DNA of 30,693 bases from Chara braunii. Lineage: Eukaryota > Streptophyta > Charophyceae > Charales > Characeae. A program made the position numbers and the translations under genes. The stretch lies in the NCBI GenBank assembly GCA_003427395.1, contig BFEA01000194.1, positions 2,431,439 to 2,462,131 of the forward strand, written 5' to 3'. The notes under the pieces are model-generated. The model saw only the letters and a list, made by a program, of their open reading frames with translations, was not told the origin of the DNA and did not search any database. Shown piece by piece: positions 9,542 to 20,412 of this stretch (within the stretch, counting starts at the first letter, position 1; each line of letters starts with the position of its first letter).

Positions 9542-9720
9542 CATACCAGGTCACTAGAAACGCTGCACTAGGTTAGCGTTAGTCTTCCTGTACCCGAAGT
9601 GCCCATTCACATCATGGCATTCACCTAGATGGAACACACAACCTTTTGAACACTGCCTTTTCAAGGAAAAGTAACCCATCCACCATCACAAACTCGTCAG
9701 ATGTCGCTTTGTCTTTCGTG
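8350..9720 (-). pseudogene. Integrase of copy A, broken
   Basis: Integrase would join element cDNA to host DNA. The N-terminal zinc-binding part (HH half) lies near 9580-9640 and is followed by a stop where the conserved W of WPGM should be. An insertion then occupies about 9401-9541. Downstream, CQVRQRD shows loss of one zinc-binding Cys. The core has MDLMD and VDRFTKYARLI, but the second catalytic Asp is Gly (VSGRD). The Glu region (GQAELMNR) is present. The C-terminal part holds QYFGPWEVLDIVG and HASKLARF, typical of gypsy integrases. Several frameshifts and two lost key residues make it non-functional. Confidence 0.85.
9401..9541 (+). mobile_element. Poly(A)-tailed retroposed insert in integrase A
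   Basis: Copy B is continuous here, but copy A has about 140 extra bases ending in a run of about 34 A (9507-9540). The body holds a hairpin GCTGGG...CCCAGC near 9450-9470. A terminal A tail on one strand suggests a SINE or other short retroposed RNA inserted in plus orientation. No clear target-site duplication was found and the family is unknown. Confidence 0.5.
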
Positions 9721-9839
9721 TCTAGTTTATGTATGATGCCCATCATGAGGGGATCTTCCTTGTAGGCATCTACCACTCATCGAGTTACATCATCAGATAA
9801 TCCAAACTTAGTAATCAGCGCACCTAGGTAGTCTACCCT

Positions 9840-10330
9840 GCGCGATAGCGCATAAGCAACCTTGTTGTACTCTCCCTTCCCGTAGTCTAGTTTGAAATTA
9901 TATTGATCTATGTTTCAATCCAGCGTTTGAGTGCATCGGAGAGAACAGGCTGCATCCTAATCCACTAGAGTGTCTAATCATCAGTTCTCAAATAAAAGAA
10001 CCTTCCCAACATGTAGTGCCTCCAGTGGACTCGAGCCTTGCAAAGAGCATAGAGTTCCCGTGGACTTCGCCAACTTCTTAGATGACATCTTCTTACTCAT
10101 GTTCTCGATCGGCCTCAACTTCTTCCCTTCCTATTGGGCCAGCACTGCGCCAATGCCATATTGGCTTGCGCTAGTGGTCACGACTAACGACCTCTCCGGA
10201 TCGGGAACCATCTCATGGTGTGTGAGGGCGTACTTCAATCTTTTGAAAGCAGCCTCACCCGCGTTTGTCCATTCCCGTAGTGTGTCAAGGCGTGTTAGAT
10301 CAGTCAAAGGGGAGGCCATCGTACTATAAT
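9840..10330 (-). pseudogene. RNase H of copy A, catalytic Asp lost
   Basis: This is the RNase H domain that follows RT in gypsy pol. The first segment reads FVVTTDAS in copy B but VVTTSAS here, so the first catalytic Asp is Ser (codon 10170-10172). Downstream similarity to copy B continues (GIGAVLAQ and the region before integrase) with frame breaks. RNase H normally removes the RNA strand during reverse transcription, so this copy could not do so. Confidence 0.75.
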
Positions 10331-11230
10331 TCTTAACAAAATTGCGGTAGTAGCCACGCATCCCTAAGAATGATTGGACCTCAGTCACAGACTGGGGTCG
10401 TGGCCAGTCACGAATGCTAGCCACCTCATCTTTGGGCCTTATCCTTTCTACGGATATCTCATGACCCAAATACAAGATTCTAGTGCGACTGAACTCACAT
10501 TTCTCTAAGTTGATCTTGTACTTGGGTTGTCGTAGGAGTGAAAGTGTAGTTTTTACAAGTTGGGCATGCTCCTTGACAGTCCTACTGAAAATAAGAATAT
10601 CGTCGAGGTACACGACGATGAACTTATCCAAGTAGTTATGGAACACCCTGTTTATGGCATGTTGGAATGTACTCGGCGCATTGCAAAGGCCAAAGGGCAT
10701 CACCACAAACTCCTACAGACTGTACCTGGTTTGAAATGCGGTTTTGTGTTGGTCCTCTGGTCTAATGGCAATCTGATGGTAGTCAGACTTAAACTCTATC
10801 TTTGTGAAGTGCTTACATCCCTGCACCCTATCCAATAGGTCGTCGATGCGTGGTAGAGGCTCTGTGTTCTTTACGGTGATGACATTGAGGTCTCTAGAAT
10901 CAATGCACATTCTGATTGTCCCCCCCTTCTTGGGACAAATAGAACTAGTGAGCCGAAGGTGAAGGTACTAGGCCGGATCCAACCCCTCTCTGTGAACTCT
11001 TTCAGTTGTCGACGAAGCTCGTCCTACTCAGTTAGAGCCATCCTATAGATCCTCCCCTTTGGTGTTTTACTACATGGGATTACCTCTATGGCATGGACAA
11101 CCTCCCTGTCTACGACTCCTGAAGGCTCCTCAAACAGATCAGGGTACTTAGCAACAACTGAGTCTATCTCTGGGGGTGATTTAACGGCCTCCCGTTTCTC
11201 AGAGACGAATACTAACTTTCGGTAACACAT
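10131..11230 (-). pseudogene. Reverse transcriptase of copy A
   Basis: This is gypsy-type RT. Segments in order are KYPDLFEEPSG (N-terminal), [59 protein letters not shown], and VVYLDDILIF with the catalytic YLDD at 10599-10610. The connection segment FLGMRGYYRNFVKNYS follows. The catalytic aspartates of YLDD are intact, but the reading frame is broken near 10710 and near 10910-11030, and K-G-G sequence around 10920 is disturbed. The motif A segment reads TKIEFKSDYHQ instead of the usual TKIDLxSGYHQ. Confidence 0.9.
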
Positions 11231-11410
11231 GCTTAAGCACCTTTCGGTCCCAGTCGATGGGGCTTTGCAACCTCTAGGTAGTATATACCTAACAACATGT
11301 CAAATGGCAAGTCGTCGCTAACTACGAACGAAATTTGATGATTAAGTTCCCCACCTCCATAATAGAAGGTGCAGACACCATCCTTGACGTAGTCATTTAC
11401 AACCATGCAC

Positions 11411-11785
11411 TCACTCTTTGTTGGCCATGGTAGATGCTACAGATCTACTCGAGCGTTGCACCCAGTCCCCTAGGCGCACTCTCTCAACGCAGTTGCCACT
11501 TATGAAGTTCCGTGTGGAGCCAATGTCTATGAAGCCACCACACTTGCGGCTGCCTACACCGACGAAATGCTCCCCTTTACGACCTCTAGACAGTGCCACC
11601 CAAGACTCACGGGACTCCCTTGCCGACCACTTCGTTTGTAAGTCTTCTAAGGCTTCAGACGCATCCAACGAACAGAGTGTCGTTTGGTCTAGATGTGTCT
11701 GCAGGGTGACTTGTGAGTATAGCTTCGACCAACTCCTGAAGTGGTGAAGGTACATCAACCACTTCAGCATGAGTAGAAGCAGCAA
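11411..11785 (-). pseudogene. Retropepsin-like protease of copy A
   Basis: The segment GGFIDIGSTRNFIS (active-site triplet at 11519-11527) occupies the place of the gypsy aspartic protease active site, usually D-S-G or D-T-G followed by AxxNFI. Here the middle residue is Ile, as in copies B and C. The domain sits between the gag zinc knuckle and RT, as expected. It would cleave the Gag-Pol polyprotein. Neighbouring frameshifts make it non-functional in this copy. Confidence 0.75.
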
Positions 11786-11794
11786 CTATAACTT

Positions 11795-13181
11795 CTACTG
11801 GTCGGTTGTGTTTCCCGAGGTGGAACTCGTAAAAGCACCACTCTGGGCGAAAGATTCCCCAAAACCACCTTTGGGCAGAATCTTTTGAGAAACCTTTGCG
11901 TTCTTGCATCTGAATTGCTGATGGTCATATTCGCCACAATTGATGCAAGCTCTGCGCTCGTATCGTTCCTCCACACATCCTGATCCAGGCCAGCCCTCAC
12001 CCAAGTCGGAATCTTGTTTGAGTTATGAGCCTGCCCTGACTCTTTTGCTAACCGCCCTTGCAGCGAAGTTGCCACCCTCCGCACTCTCCTCGCTACCTAC
12101 CTCTGTCTCCTCCACAAGATTGGAAATATCATCGATCTCGGTTTGATTCCTCTCGGAATCACTAGAGGTTGGGTTTGCACCCAGTCGTTCATTCTCTTGG
12201 CGAATCCTTTTGTCGCTATGTACCCATTCAACCATCTTTCTACCGACCCTTCTAAGTAAGAAGTGGCATTAATCACCTCCTCCTCACGCAGAGTACGCTT
12301 GGCCCTTACCCGCAATGGAACCGTCCTCAACCAAGTGTCAAGGGCCTCGTCCTTCTTGTCTCCTGTGAAAACAGTCGGGGGTTTCATTGGGGTCGTTGGG
12401 TACCAAGGTTGTTGTGGTCCAGTTTGTTCGGCTTGCGGACCCGGTGGCCGGACCTGAAGATGAAGAAGCAACAGTCTGTGCTGCTGTTGCGGACGTACCA
12501 CCTGGTGGGACACCAAACTGTGGAACCAAGGGGCCTGTTATCGTTGACAATGGAACCAGCGATGGGAAAACTGCTTGTTGTCGGACGCTTGGCCTACTAG
12601 GAATGGAAAGCAGTGGTCCTCCCCTTCCCTGCATGACCCTCTGTATCTGGTCAAGGGTTGACTGGATTTCATCCAGTGAGCTGTCAAAATACTCATTCAT
12701 ATTCAGCAGATTCTCTCGGATGATCTTTCCTGCATCATCCAAGATCGAATCATCTAACCCTTTTAATGCAGCCTTTAGCAGCGTCTGTTAGTTGCTTCTC
12801 TAGCTGTAAGCGGAGTAACTCTACTTGCTGGAGTTCTAACTCCTCTCTAGTAGGCGAAGGTGGTTGGCTGTACTGCGAGTGTGCCATCTGACTGGTGGAG
12901 GGACCTGCACTAGTCCCACTGGATGAGAGTAAGCTTCCTGACGTCTGCTAACCTTGAGAGGTCGCTGCATATGTAGTTATTGCTACTGCTGCCGCTAACA
13001 CTTGTTCCGCAGCTGCTGCTGCCTCCCTAGCGGTCTGCAAATGCTGGGCCCTTGCTTCATCCCGGAACCTTCGCTCGTCCTCTGGCAGCAGAACCTGAAA
13101 CACTACCGGAATCCTACGTATACTCCGCCATGTTTGCCTCCTATTGTCAGTTGTCCCTTCCCCATTATCTGTACCGCTCAT
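11795..13181 (-). pseudogene. Gag of copy A with internal deletion
   Basis: The start ATG at 13181 aligns with the gag start of copy C. The N-terminal part holds an Ala-rich helix (AREAAAAAEQVLAA), then a Pro/Gly/Ser-rich linker (about 12500-12640) and capsid-like sequence with FTGDKKDEALDTW and RTLREEEVI. About 400 bases of capsid coding sequence present in copy C are missing between NDWVQTQ and the acidic segment NQTEIDD (near 12170). The nucleocapsid knuckle CINCGEYDHQQFRC (11906-11947) is intact C-C-H-C. Several frameshifts break the product. Confidence 0.85.
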
Positions 13182-13727
13182 CAGCTAGGCAAATCACTAT
13201 CTGCACTAGTGCCCTCGTTGGGGCCTACCACAACATGGGTCTGACCGAGTCGTAAAATAAAATAAAATAATAAATATTTGGCAAGTCAACCAGGCTACCG
13301 ATCAAGTGGTGTCCACAACATTTACGCAAACTGAGCAAATGATATATTCTTGCTTTGATCATTTCTCGCATAGCAGCGTTAAACAGAATTGGCTATGGTA
13401 GACTACTACAGTTCCAGCCTGATGTTGTCTGCTAGGTGCTAGCAGTCTGTCCACCTAACTAATCAAAAATAAAAATAAATCAAGTGCACAAATGTAGGCA
13501 GAAATGGAAATAATTGTGTTTGTGTATGAGCACCAATTGGAACCTTCCCTTCCCCTGTATCCAACGATCCTGACTTGCATCATCAAGCAGCAGTGTCTAT
13601 TGTGTGCACAATGGCTCACCCCTGTGCCCAGGAAACCGCTTATGACCAGTTTTGCCCTTTGTTTATCCTCGTGTGCAACGAGCCTTCCATCAGATGATCT
13701 GGTCGATCAAGAGGCAGTTTAAGGACC
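13182..13727 (-). other. Partial 5' leader of copy A
   Basis: On the minus strand this aligns with the leader of copy C from about 21830 to 22369, just upstream of the gag start. Both share an A/T-rich run near the gag end (13255-13280 here). The alignment stops at 13727, at the junction with copy B. Confidence 0.75.
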
Positions 13728-14340
13728 ACCCCCGAAGTCGTTTTAAGTTGGTTGCCCATCTATTCTGCAGCCTTCTTCCACATCTCACTGGTGAAACAGA
13801 CATCTCAGTCACTAACCGTAGTCTTAGGCAGTCCAAAATCACGCACCCGGTTATCCATGAGTAACTTGATGACGTGTTAAGTCCTTGCAGTCTCGGACAT
13901 GGCGATTAGTCTAGCATACTTGATGAACCGGTCTACTATGACGAAGATGTGCCTCTTGCCACTCTTGCTGGTCACGAGGGTATCCATGAAATCCATGGAA
14001 ACACTCTATCGCGGACCTGCAGGAATGGGCAAGGGCTTGAGTTCGCGGCTTATCCCGCTGGCAGACTTCTTTGCATCGTCAAGCCTACCAGGCCACCAGA
14101 AACTAGTCTTCTTATAGTCAAAATGCCCAGTTGCATCATGGCATTCGCCTAACAACAAACTACGCAAAATCTCCCTAGATGGAACAACTAACCTTTTGAA
14201 TTCTGCCTTCTCAAGAAAGAGTAACCCATCCACCATTACAAACTCATCAGATGTGACCTTGTCTGGGGCCTCAAGTTTGCGCATGATGTCCATCGTGACA
14301 GGGTCTTCCTCATAGGCTTCCACCAAAGATCGACTTACAT
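13728..14340 (-). pseudogene. Integrase of copy B, truncated
   Basis: The zinc-binding HH half is present (HDATGHFDYKKTSFWWPG), but the CxxC half is deleted: DDAKKSA runs straight into LKPLPIPAGP. The core segment (about 14010-13790) shows KSGKRHIFVIVDRF-like sequence. After GLPKTTVSD, an in-frame TGA replaces the Arg codon, consistent with decay of CGA to TGA. The fragment stops at 13728 before the catalytic Glu. Confidence 0.8.
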
Positions 14341-14389
14341 CATGCGATAAGCCAAATTCTGTTATTAGCGCAACCAGGTAGTCTTCCCT

Positions 14390-14889
14390 ACGTGACAACA
14401 CATCTGCAACCTTGTTGTACTCTCCCTTCACATAGTCTACCTTGAAGTCATACTGATCAATGACTTCAATCCAGCGTTTGAGTACGTCAGAGAGAATAGG
14501 TTGCCTTGATCCACTTGAGTGTCTGATGGTCAGTTCTCAAGTAAAAAAACCTTCCCAACAGATAGTGCCTCCAGTGGACTAGAGCCTTGTAAAGAGCATA
14601 CAGTTCCCTTGGACTTCGCCAACTTCTTAGATGACATCTTCTTACTCATGTACTCGATCGGCCTCAACTTTTTTCCTTCCTGTTGGTCCAGCACTGCACC
14701 AATGCCATATTGGCTTGCGTCAGTGGTCACAACAAATGGCCTCCCCGGATCGGGGACCATAAGAATCTCATGATGTGTGAGGGCGTACTTTAATCTTTTG
14801 AAAGCAGCCTCACATGCGTCCGTCCATTCCCATGGAGTGTCAAGGCGTGTTAGATCAGTCAAAGGGGCAACCGTACTATAGTTCTTCAC
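14390..14889 (-). pseudogene. RNase H of copy B
   Basis: This domain includes FVVTTDASQYGIGAVL with the first catalytic Asp retained, PIEYMSKKMS, and the end NKVADVLSR typical of gypsy RNase H. The middle is frame-broken: sequence after LAKSKGTV leaves the expected frame. It removes RNA from RNA-DNA hybrids in working elements, but this copy is dead because pol is broken on both sides. Confidence 0.8.
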
Positions 14890-14949
14890 AGAGTTGCGTT
14901 AGTAGCCATACATCCCTCATAATGATCTGACCTCGGTCACAAACTGAGG

Positions 14950-16028
14950 TTATGGCGAGTCAGGAATGCTAGCCACCTTTGCACCTTCAGGCCTAATCTC
15001 TTTCTCGGATATCTCATGTCGCAAGTACAAGTTTTTAGTGCGACTGAACTCACATTTCCCCAAATTGATATTATACTTGTGTTGTCGCAGGAGTGAGAGT
15101 ATTGTTTCTACATGCTGGGCATGCTCCTCGACGGTTCTGCCGAAGATACGAATTTCGTCGATGTACACGACGATAAACTTATCCAAGTAGTCGTGGAATA
15201 TCATATTCATGGCGTGCTGGAATGTACTCGGCGCATTGCAAAGGCCAAAGGGCATCACCACAAACTTGTACAAACCGTACCTGGTCTGAAAAGCGGTTTT
15301 GTGTTGGTCCTCTGGTCTAATGGCAAGCTGATGGTAGCCAAATTTCAAGTTTAAATTGACGGCCCAGTGGCCTCTCCATCTGCCCTTAAGTGTGGTCAGT
15401 ACTCATAACGTTCGAGTAGCGAAGCTTACACTTGTTCAATAGTTCGTCGTGGCTTTCTTTCCTGTACCTTTCCGCTCGAATTCAGAGAGTTGCCAGCTCT
15501 CTTTTAAAGGTGCAGGAGTCTACTAAGCATCGCAGCATAGGCAGGCCCCTGACGGTTGCTTGGGAGTGCCTTTTCCACTCACTGATTTTTCCCAATCTTC
15601 TACAGTTTGGTCAGTGATCCGAAGCGGAATTTTGTCTGGTTTCACACTTAAACGTTTACCCAGATCCCTTCCTGCGATCTTGAATACTTGAGCTCTAGTT
15701 CCACGTTTGAGTTTTGCTGCGTACATTTTGGCCGGAGAGTGACGTAAAATAGTGGAAAAATACCACATGATACAACATCTGTTATCTTTGTGAAGTACTT
15801 ACGTCCCTGCACCCTATCCAGTAGGTCGTCGATGTGCGGTAGAGGCTCTGCGTTTTTAACAGTGATGGCATTGAGTCCTCTATAATCAATGCACATCCTT
15901 ATTGTCACCCCCTTCTTTGGGACAAATAGAACTGGTGAGCCGAAGGGGGAGGTACTAGGCCGGATCCACCCCTTCCCTGTGAGCTCGTTCAGTTGTCGAT
16001 GAAGCTCGTCCAACTCAGTTGGAGCCAT
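14950..16028 (-). pseudogene. Reverse transcriptase of copy B, interrupted
   Basis: The N-terminal half (16028-15785) has [41 protein letters not shown] and [16 protein letters not shown] foreign 430 bp segment then splits RT after KYFTKI. The second half (15348-14950) resumes at FGYHQLAIRPEDQHKTAF, MPFGLCNAPSTFQ and VVYIDEIRIF. The catalytic YLDD is YIDE here (15154-15165), so the second Asp is lost in addition to the interruption. Confidence 0.88.
15352..15782 (-). other. 430 bp foreign insert in RT of copy B with a 67-codon open frame
   Basis: Copies A and C are continuous across this point, so the segment is inserted. On the minus strand, ATG at 15726 opens a frame of about 67 codons ending near 15523. 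It is basic at the N-terminus ([18 protein letters not shown]) and ends Cys-rich (GACLCCDA). Codons look ordinary, without low-complexity bias. A hairpin AGAGAG...CTCTCT lies just after the stop (15484-15502). No terminal inverted repeats or target duplication is evident. It may be a captured host gene fragment; function unknown. Confidence 0.5.
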
Positions 16029-16312
16029 CCTATAGAATCTTCCCTTTGGTGTCTTGCTACCTAGGATGATCTATATGGCATGGACTATCTCCATGTCTAC
16101 AGCTCCTGAAGGCTCCTCAAACAGATCAGGGTACTTAGCAACGACTGCTTCTATCTTTGGGGGTGATTTAACGGCCTCCCCTTTCTCAGAGACAAGTTAT
16201 AAAATGCTAATGTGCACATGCAATCGTAAGTGTCTATCAGACTACTAGCCTCATACTTGGCAAGTCTAACTGTCCTCCCTTCCGGTAGTACATGCTTAAG
16301 CACCTTTCGGTC

Positions 16313-16978
16313 TCAGTCGAACGGGGGCTTAGCAACCTCGAGGTAGTACATATCTAACAACATGTCAAATGGTACGTCGTCGCTAACAAGGAACAAAATA
16401 TGATGATTCAGTTCCCCACCTCCATAATAGAAAGTGCAAACTACAACCTTGATGTAGTCATTGACAACCATGCGCTCGTTGTTGGCCAGGGTAGATGCTA
16501 CAGGTCTACTCAACCGCTGCACGCGGTCCCCTAGGCGCAGTCTCTCAACGCAATCGCGACTTATGAAGTTCCGCGTGGAGCCGATGTCCACAAAGGCACC
16601 ACACTTGCGGCCACGTATACCGACTTCCACAACGAAGTGCTCCCCTCTAGGACCTCTGGACAATACCACCCAAGACTCGGCAGAGTCCCTTGTCGACCAC
16701 CCAGTTTCTAAGTTTTCTAAGGATTCAAATACATCCAACGAACAGAGTGTCGTTTGGTTCGAATGTATCTGCGGGGTGACTAGTGAGTCAATGGCTTCGG
16801 CCAACTCCTGAAGTGGTGAGGTTACGTTAACCACCTCAGCATAAGTAGAAGCAGTCATAACTTCTACTGGCCCAACGTGTTTCCCGAGGTGGAACTCGTA
16901 GAAGTCCCACTTTGAGAGAAGGATCCCCCAAAACCACCTTTGGGAGCTATCTTCTGAGAGACTTTCACGTTCTTGCAT
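16313..16978 (-). pseudogene. Retropepsin-like protease of copy B
   Basis: The frame is open across the protease and linker. GRKCGAFVDIGSTRNFIS places DIG at 16580-16588 in the active-site position. C-terminal sequence includes YGGGELNHHILFLVSDDVPFDMLLDMYYL, matching the conserved flap-to-end region of gypsy proteases (the usual DvILGMdWL is DMLLDMYYL). It lies between the nucleocapsid knuckle and RT. The triplet DIG differs from the family norm DSG/DTG but is shared by all three copies. Confidence 0.8.
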
Positions 16979-17445
16979 TTGAACTGCTGATGGCCATACT
17001 CGCTGCAGTCAATGTAAGCTCCTCGCGAATACCGATGCCTCCACACATCTTGTCCCAGGCCCGCCCTCACCCAAGCCGGAGTCTTGTTTGAGTTTTGGGC
17101 GTGCCCCTGACTCTTTTGTTGACCGCCCTTGCCGGGGCCAGCTGCCTTACCTTTGGTAATGGCAGTGAGGTTCCTACCCTCAGCACTCTTCTCGCCACCT
17201 AACTCAGTGTCCTCCACAAGATCGGAAAGATTGTCGATCTTGGTTCGAGTCCCGTCAGGATCAACCATCATCAATCGATTTCCTTTCTTCTTCCATTCTT
17301 GTGGTGGCTTCTTCTTCCTCCCATCCATCGGGGGTTGTTGTGCCCCTCCTAGCTTAGCCTCTAAGTCCAAGGCCTTCTTGCTGAAGGAGTCAAGATTGTG
17401 ATAGTCGATGCTCGCCTCACTGACCATCAAGTTCTTGATGTCTGT
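16864..17445 (-). pseudogene. Gag C-terminal part of copy B
   Basis: It encodes the end of capsid (NLMVSEASIDYHNLDSF, KALDLEAKLGG), a basic stretch (GRKKKPPQEWKKKG), an acidic segment (TKIDNLSDLVEDTE), a Gly/Lys-rich linker (KGKAAGPGKGGQQK) and the nucleocapsid knuckle at 16975-17016. The first Cys of the CCHC knuckle is Tyr (YIDCSEYGHQQFKC), so zinc binding should be lost. The frame is otherwise open for 188 codons. Confidence 0.8.
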
Positions 17446-17706
17446 GGCAAATCATGGTAACCCGACGCTCCCCCTTTGAGCAGGAAAAGAGTTTGCAGCA
17501 GGTTTCTGCGGCAAATCGTGGTAACCCGACTGTCCATAGTTCCATCCTCCATGCGCTGGAGGAGGAGGAGGCGGTGGAGTCCATCTGTACGAATATGGCT
17601 GGAGCATGGGTGGTGGAGAATACTCAGGTGGTACGCGCGCATCCTGTGCGGTGTTGGGTGTTGGCTGTACCAGACCAGACGCCGGAGTCAAGACCGGCGG
17701 TGTCTG
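17446..17706 (-). other. Proline-rich open segment fused upstream of copy B
   Basis: On the minus strand an open frame of about 80 codons is rich in Pro, Tyr and Gly (EYSPPPMLQPYSY, TPPPPPPPAHGGWNYGQ). The motif SGYHDLPQ occurs twice, encoded by a 20-base near-repeat at about 17447 and 17510. It has no counterpart in gag of copies A or C. It may be gag of a related element or a host exon. I do not recognise it. Confidence 0.45.
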
Positions 17707-18439
17707 TTAGTCCGTCTAGAACCTTCCCCTGTCGTTCATACAGTGAGAATCTTTGAAACTTGAAGTCTTCAGCTTGCAGTAGCTACGCCAAAAAATGCTC
17801 GATGTTACTCGCCTGGCATATGGTAATACATTTCGATTCCTTGAGACCTTGGTGCGATCTCGCAGCTCCCACTTGCACGCATCGAAAAAATGGTAATGAT
17901 CAATAATGAACGATTAAAGAGCGAATAGTATCTGTAAAGATAAATGAAAAAAGGAAAACAAAAAAAAAAGGGTGAAGCTTGATGATTACGCACGCATAGT
18001 ATCCTCAAGTGGCATAGTAGCATATGTCCAGTCACAAGGACTATGCGGCACTAGGTGAGCGCTCCCACGCGCAACTGCAAGGTCGTCCATCTAGTTCAAT
18101 AGAGATTGATAAACTCAAAACATAATGTAGTTAGAGGTTTTAGTATCACAGCGTAACTACATCATCAGCAGATTCAGCACATCAACAACTGCGCGACAGA
18201 CCACCTACCTCTGACTACTCAGTCTGAATTAGGGCATACACTCCCATGTGTAATATACTATTACCATCCGCTATCACCCGTCTACCACTGGACTCCAAAA
18301 TTCTCTAGCTCGCTATCTGCGGTTTCCCGCCTGACGTACGAGCCTCGGGAAAGAAAGGAAAAGTAAAACGAAAAAGAAAAAGGAACATCCGAAAATTAGG
18401 TAAATAAATAAATAAATGGATTGCCAAAACACGTTGATC
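17707..18439. other. AT-rich intron sequence, nothing recognised
   Basis: No gene or repeat family is recognised. Short A-rich runs are at 17959-17970 and an AAAT microsatellite at about 18400-18418. The phrase ACGCACGC follows GATTACGC/GATCACGC at about 17985 and 18438, hinting at a small duplicated segment. Confidence 0.45.
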
Positions 18440-18939
18440 ACGCACGCCTTATTGAGATGTCGAAAACGAGGAACTCGCCTTATGAAGTAATTGAGCGATA
18501 GGAAGACGAACATGATGAACAGAGCGGAACGTCTGGCATGATATGATGGTCAGGCAGATCGTAAAGATCCTCCTTCTCAGCAGGAACACATCCATGGCTA
18601 CATGGGTCTCATCGGGGTTCACCATGTCTTTTGCTATCTCCACCATGTAGAATGTGCACACCAGGAAGTAGAAGTCGTAGGAGCTGTAGGCTGTGGCACC
18701 AAGGGTGCTCCGGCGAAGAACACCCACATCCCCACAAGAAGCATGCCTACCCCTTTGAAGAAGTAGCCCATCGCCAAGCCCGCGTTGCTGGTAGAAGTCC
18801 GCAGCAGCCCCGTGGTGAACGTCAACATGGTGAAGGTGGTGAGGGCTAAGACAATCAGGCCCAGAGGGCTGGGTTCCGCCACCTTGATGCCAGACGACAC
18901 TGGTTTCTTCTCGATAAGCAACCCATCCTTCATGTCCAT
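18440..18939 (-). pseudogene. GPR1/FUN34/YaaH-family (acetate/succinate transporter) gene, frameshifted
   Basis: From ATG 18939 the product has the family signature as EPSPLGLIVLALTTF (family: NPAPLGL followed by a membrane helix), then a second helix with MGYFFKGVGMLLVGMW. A one-base frame change near 18704-18709 leads into STLGATAYSSYDFYFL, equivalent to the conserved NTFGATAFTSYG segment. A further helix FTICLTIISC and TFRSV follow. A second frame change near 18518 leads into IMFVFLSLNYFI. The order and spacing match the six-helix porter fold, but the later helices are not visible. Relatives move acetate or succinate across membranes in bacteria, fungi and green algae. It lies antisense in the kinase intron and has no introns in the visible part. 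Two frameshifts suggest a pseudogene unless they are sequence errors. Confidence 0.65.
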
Positions 18940-19992
<1,053 letters not shown>

Positions 19993-20307
19993 TGGAATTG
20001 CAGGGAATGATCCCTTCGCAAGGCCCTTTGAGGCTATGCAAACGTTCTGGGCCCAGCCCCCCAGCAAGGCTCGTGCCCGCCGTAAGTGAAGGCGGGCCTG
20101 TACATCCACGAGAGGCCTATTTTCGACATTTTTCGTACGTGGGGTACCAGACAGTTGCAGCACGCCAGTTGGTTACAGAGCAATGCGAGCTTTCCCTGGC
20201 TCCTTTCAGAAGCAGCAGCTGCGTTGTACAGTTGAGCCCAGGGCTCATTCGGTTGAGCCCCTGGGCACACGCAGTGAGAGGCCGACACATCACTCAGAGG
20301 CCGCAGA

Positions 20308-20360
20308 CCAATGAGAATGCAGCATTGTCTTCACACATCTACGGCAAGCCAATGAGAATG
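20308..20360 (+). promoter_or_regulatory. Duplicated CCAAT boxes in the LTR
   Basis: CCAATGAGAATG occurs twice, 41 bases apart. The same pair is kept in copy A (CCAATGAGAAAG and CCAATGAGGAAG, minus strand, about 7775-7830). Conservation in two diverged LTRs suggests a U3 promoter element. Confidence 0.5.
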
Positions 20361-20412
20361 TGGCAAACACTTGGAGCCTGGAGGGCTACCTGAACGTGCC
20401 TAACTCCACGAG

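Larger units (their letters stand above)
7053..13727 (-). mobile_element. Ty3/gypsy chromovirus copy A, 5'-truncated
   Basis: Read on the minus strand, this copy has a partial leader (13727-13182), gag, protease, RT, RNase H, integrase, a chromodomain, a polypurine tract and the 3' LTR (8137-7053). The gene order and the C-terminal chromodomain identify the chromovirus branch of Ty3/gypsy. Its leader and gag start align with those of copy C, which confirms the boundaries. The 5' LTR and about 700 bp of leader are missing because copy B begins abruptly at 13728. Many stops and frameshifts, a gag deletion, a poly(A)-tailed insertion in integrase and lost RNase H and integrase aspartates make it inactive. 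Confidence 0.9.
13728..17445 (-). mobile_element. Ty3/gypsy chromovirus copy B, internal fragment
   Basis: On the minus strand this fragment runs from the C-terminal part of gag through protease, RT, RNase H and the first half of integrase. Its gag similarity to copy C begins near 17445 (FATDIKNLMVSEAS against HTDIKNLMVSEAT) and stops at 13728 within the integrase core. There are no LTRs. It belongs to the same family as A and C. Its 3' side is fused to the leader of copy A in the same orientation; its 5' side joins unrelated proline-rich sequence. Confidence 0.88.

Noticed and set aside
13504-13722. A small plus-strand gene at 13504-13722 and its counterpart at 21837-22091
   Set aside because: Both lie in aligned untranslated leaders of copies A and C and read in opposite element orientations.
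17454-17763. Plus-strand frames opposite the proline-rich segment
   Set aside because: The minus-strand frame has the coherent repeated motif and continues toward gag; the plus-strand frames look like shadows.
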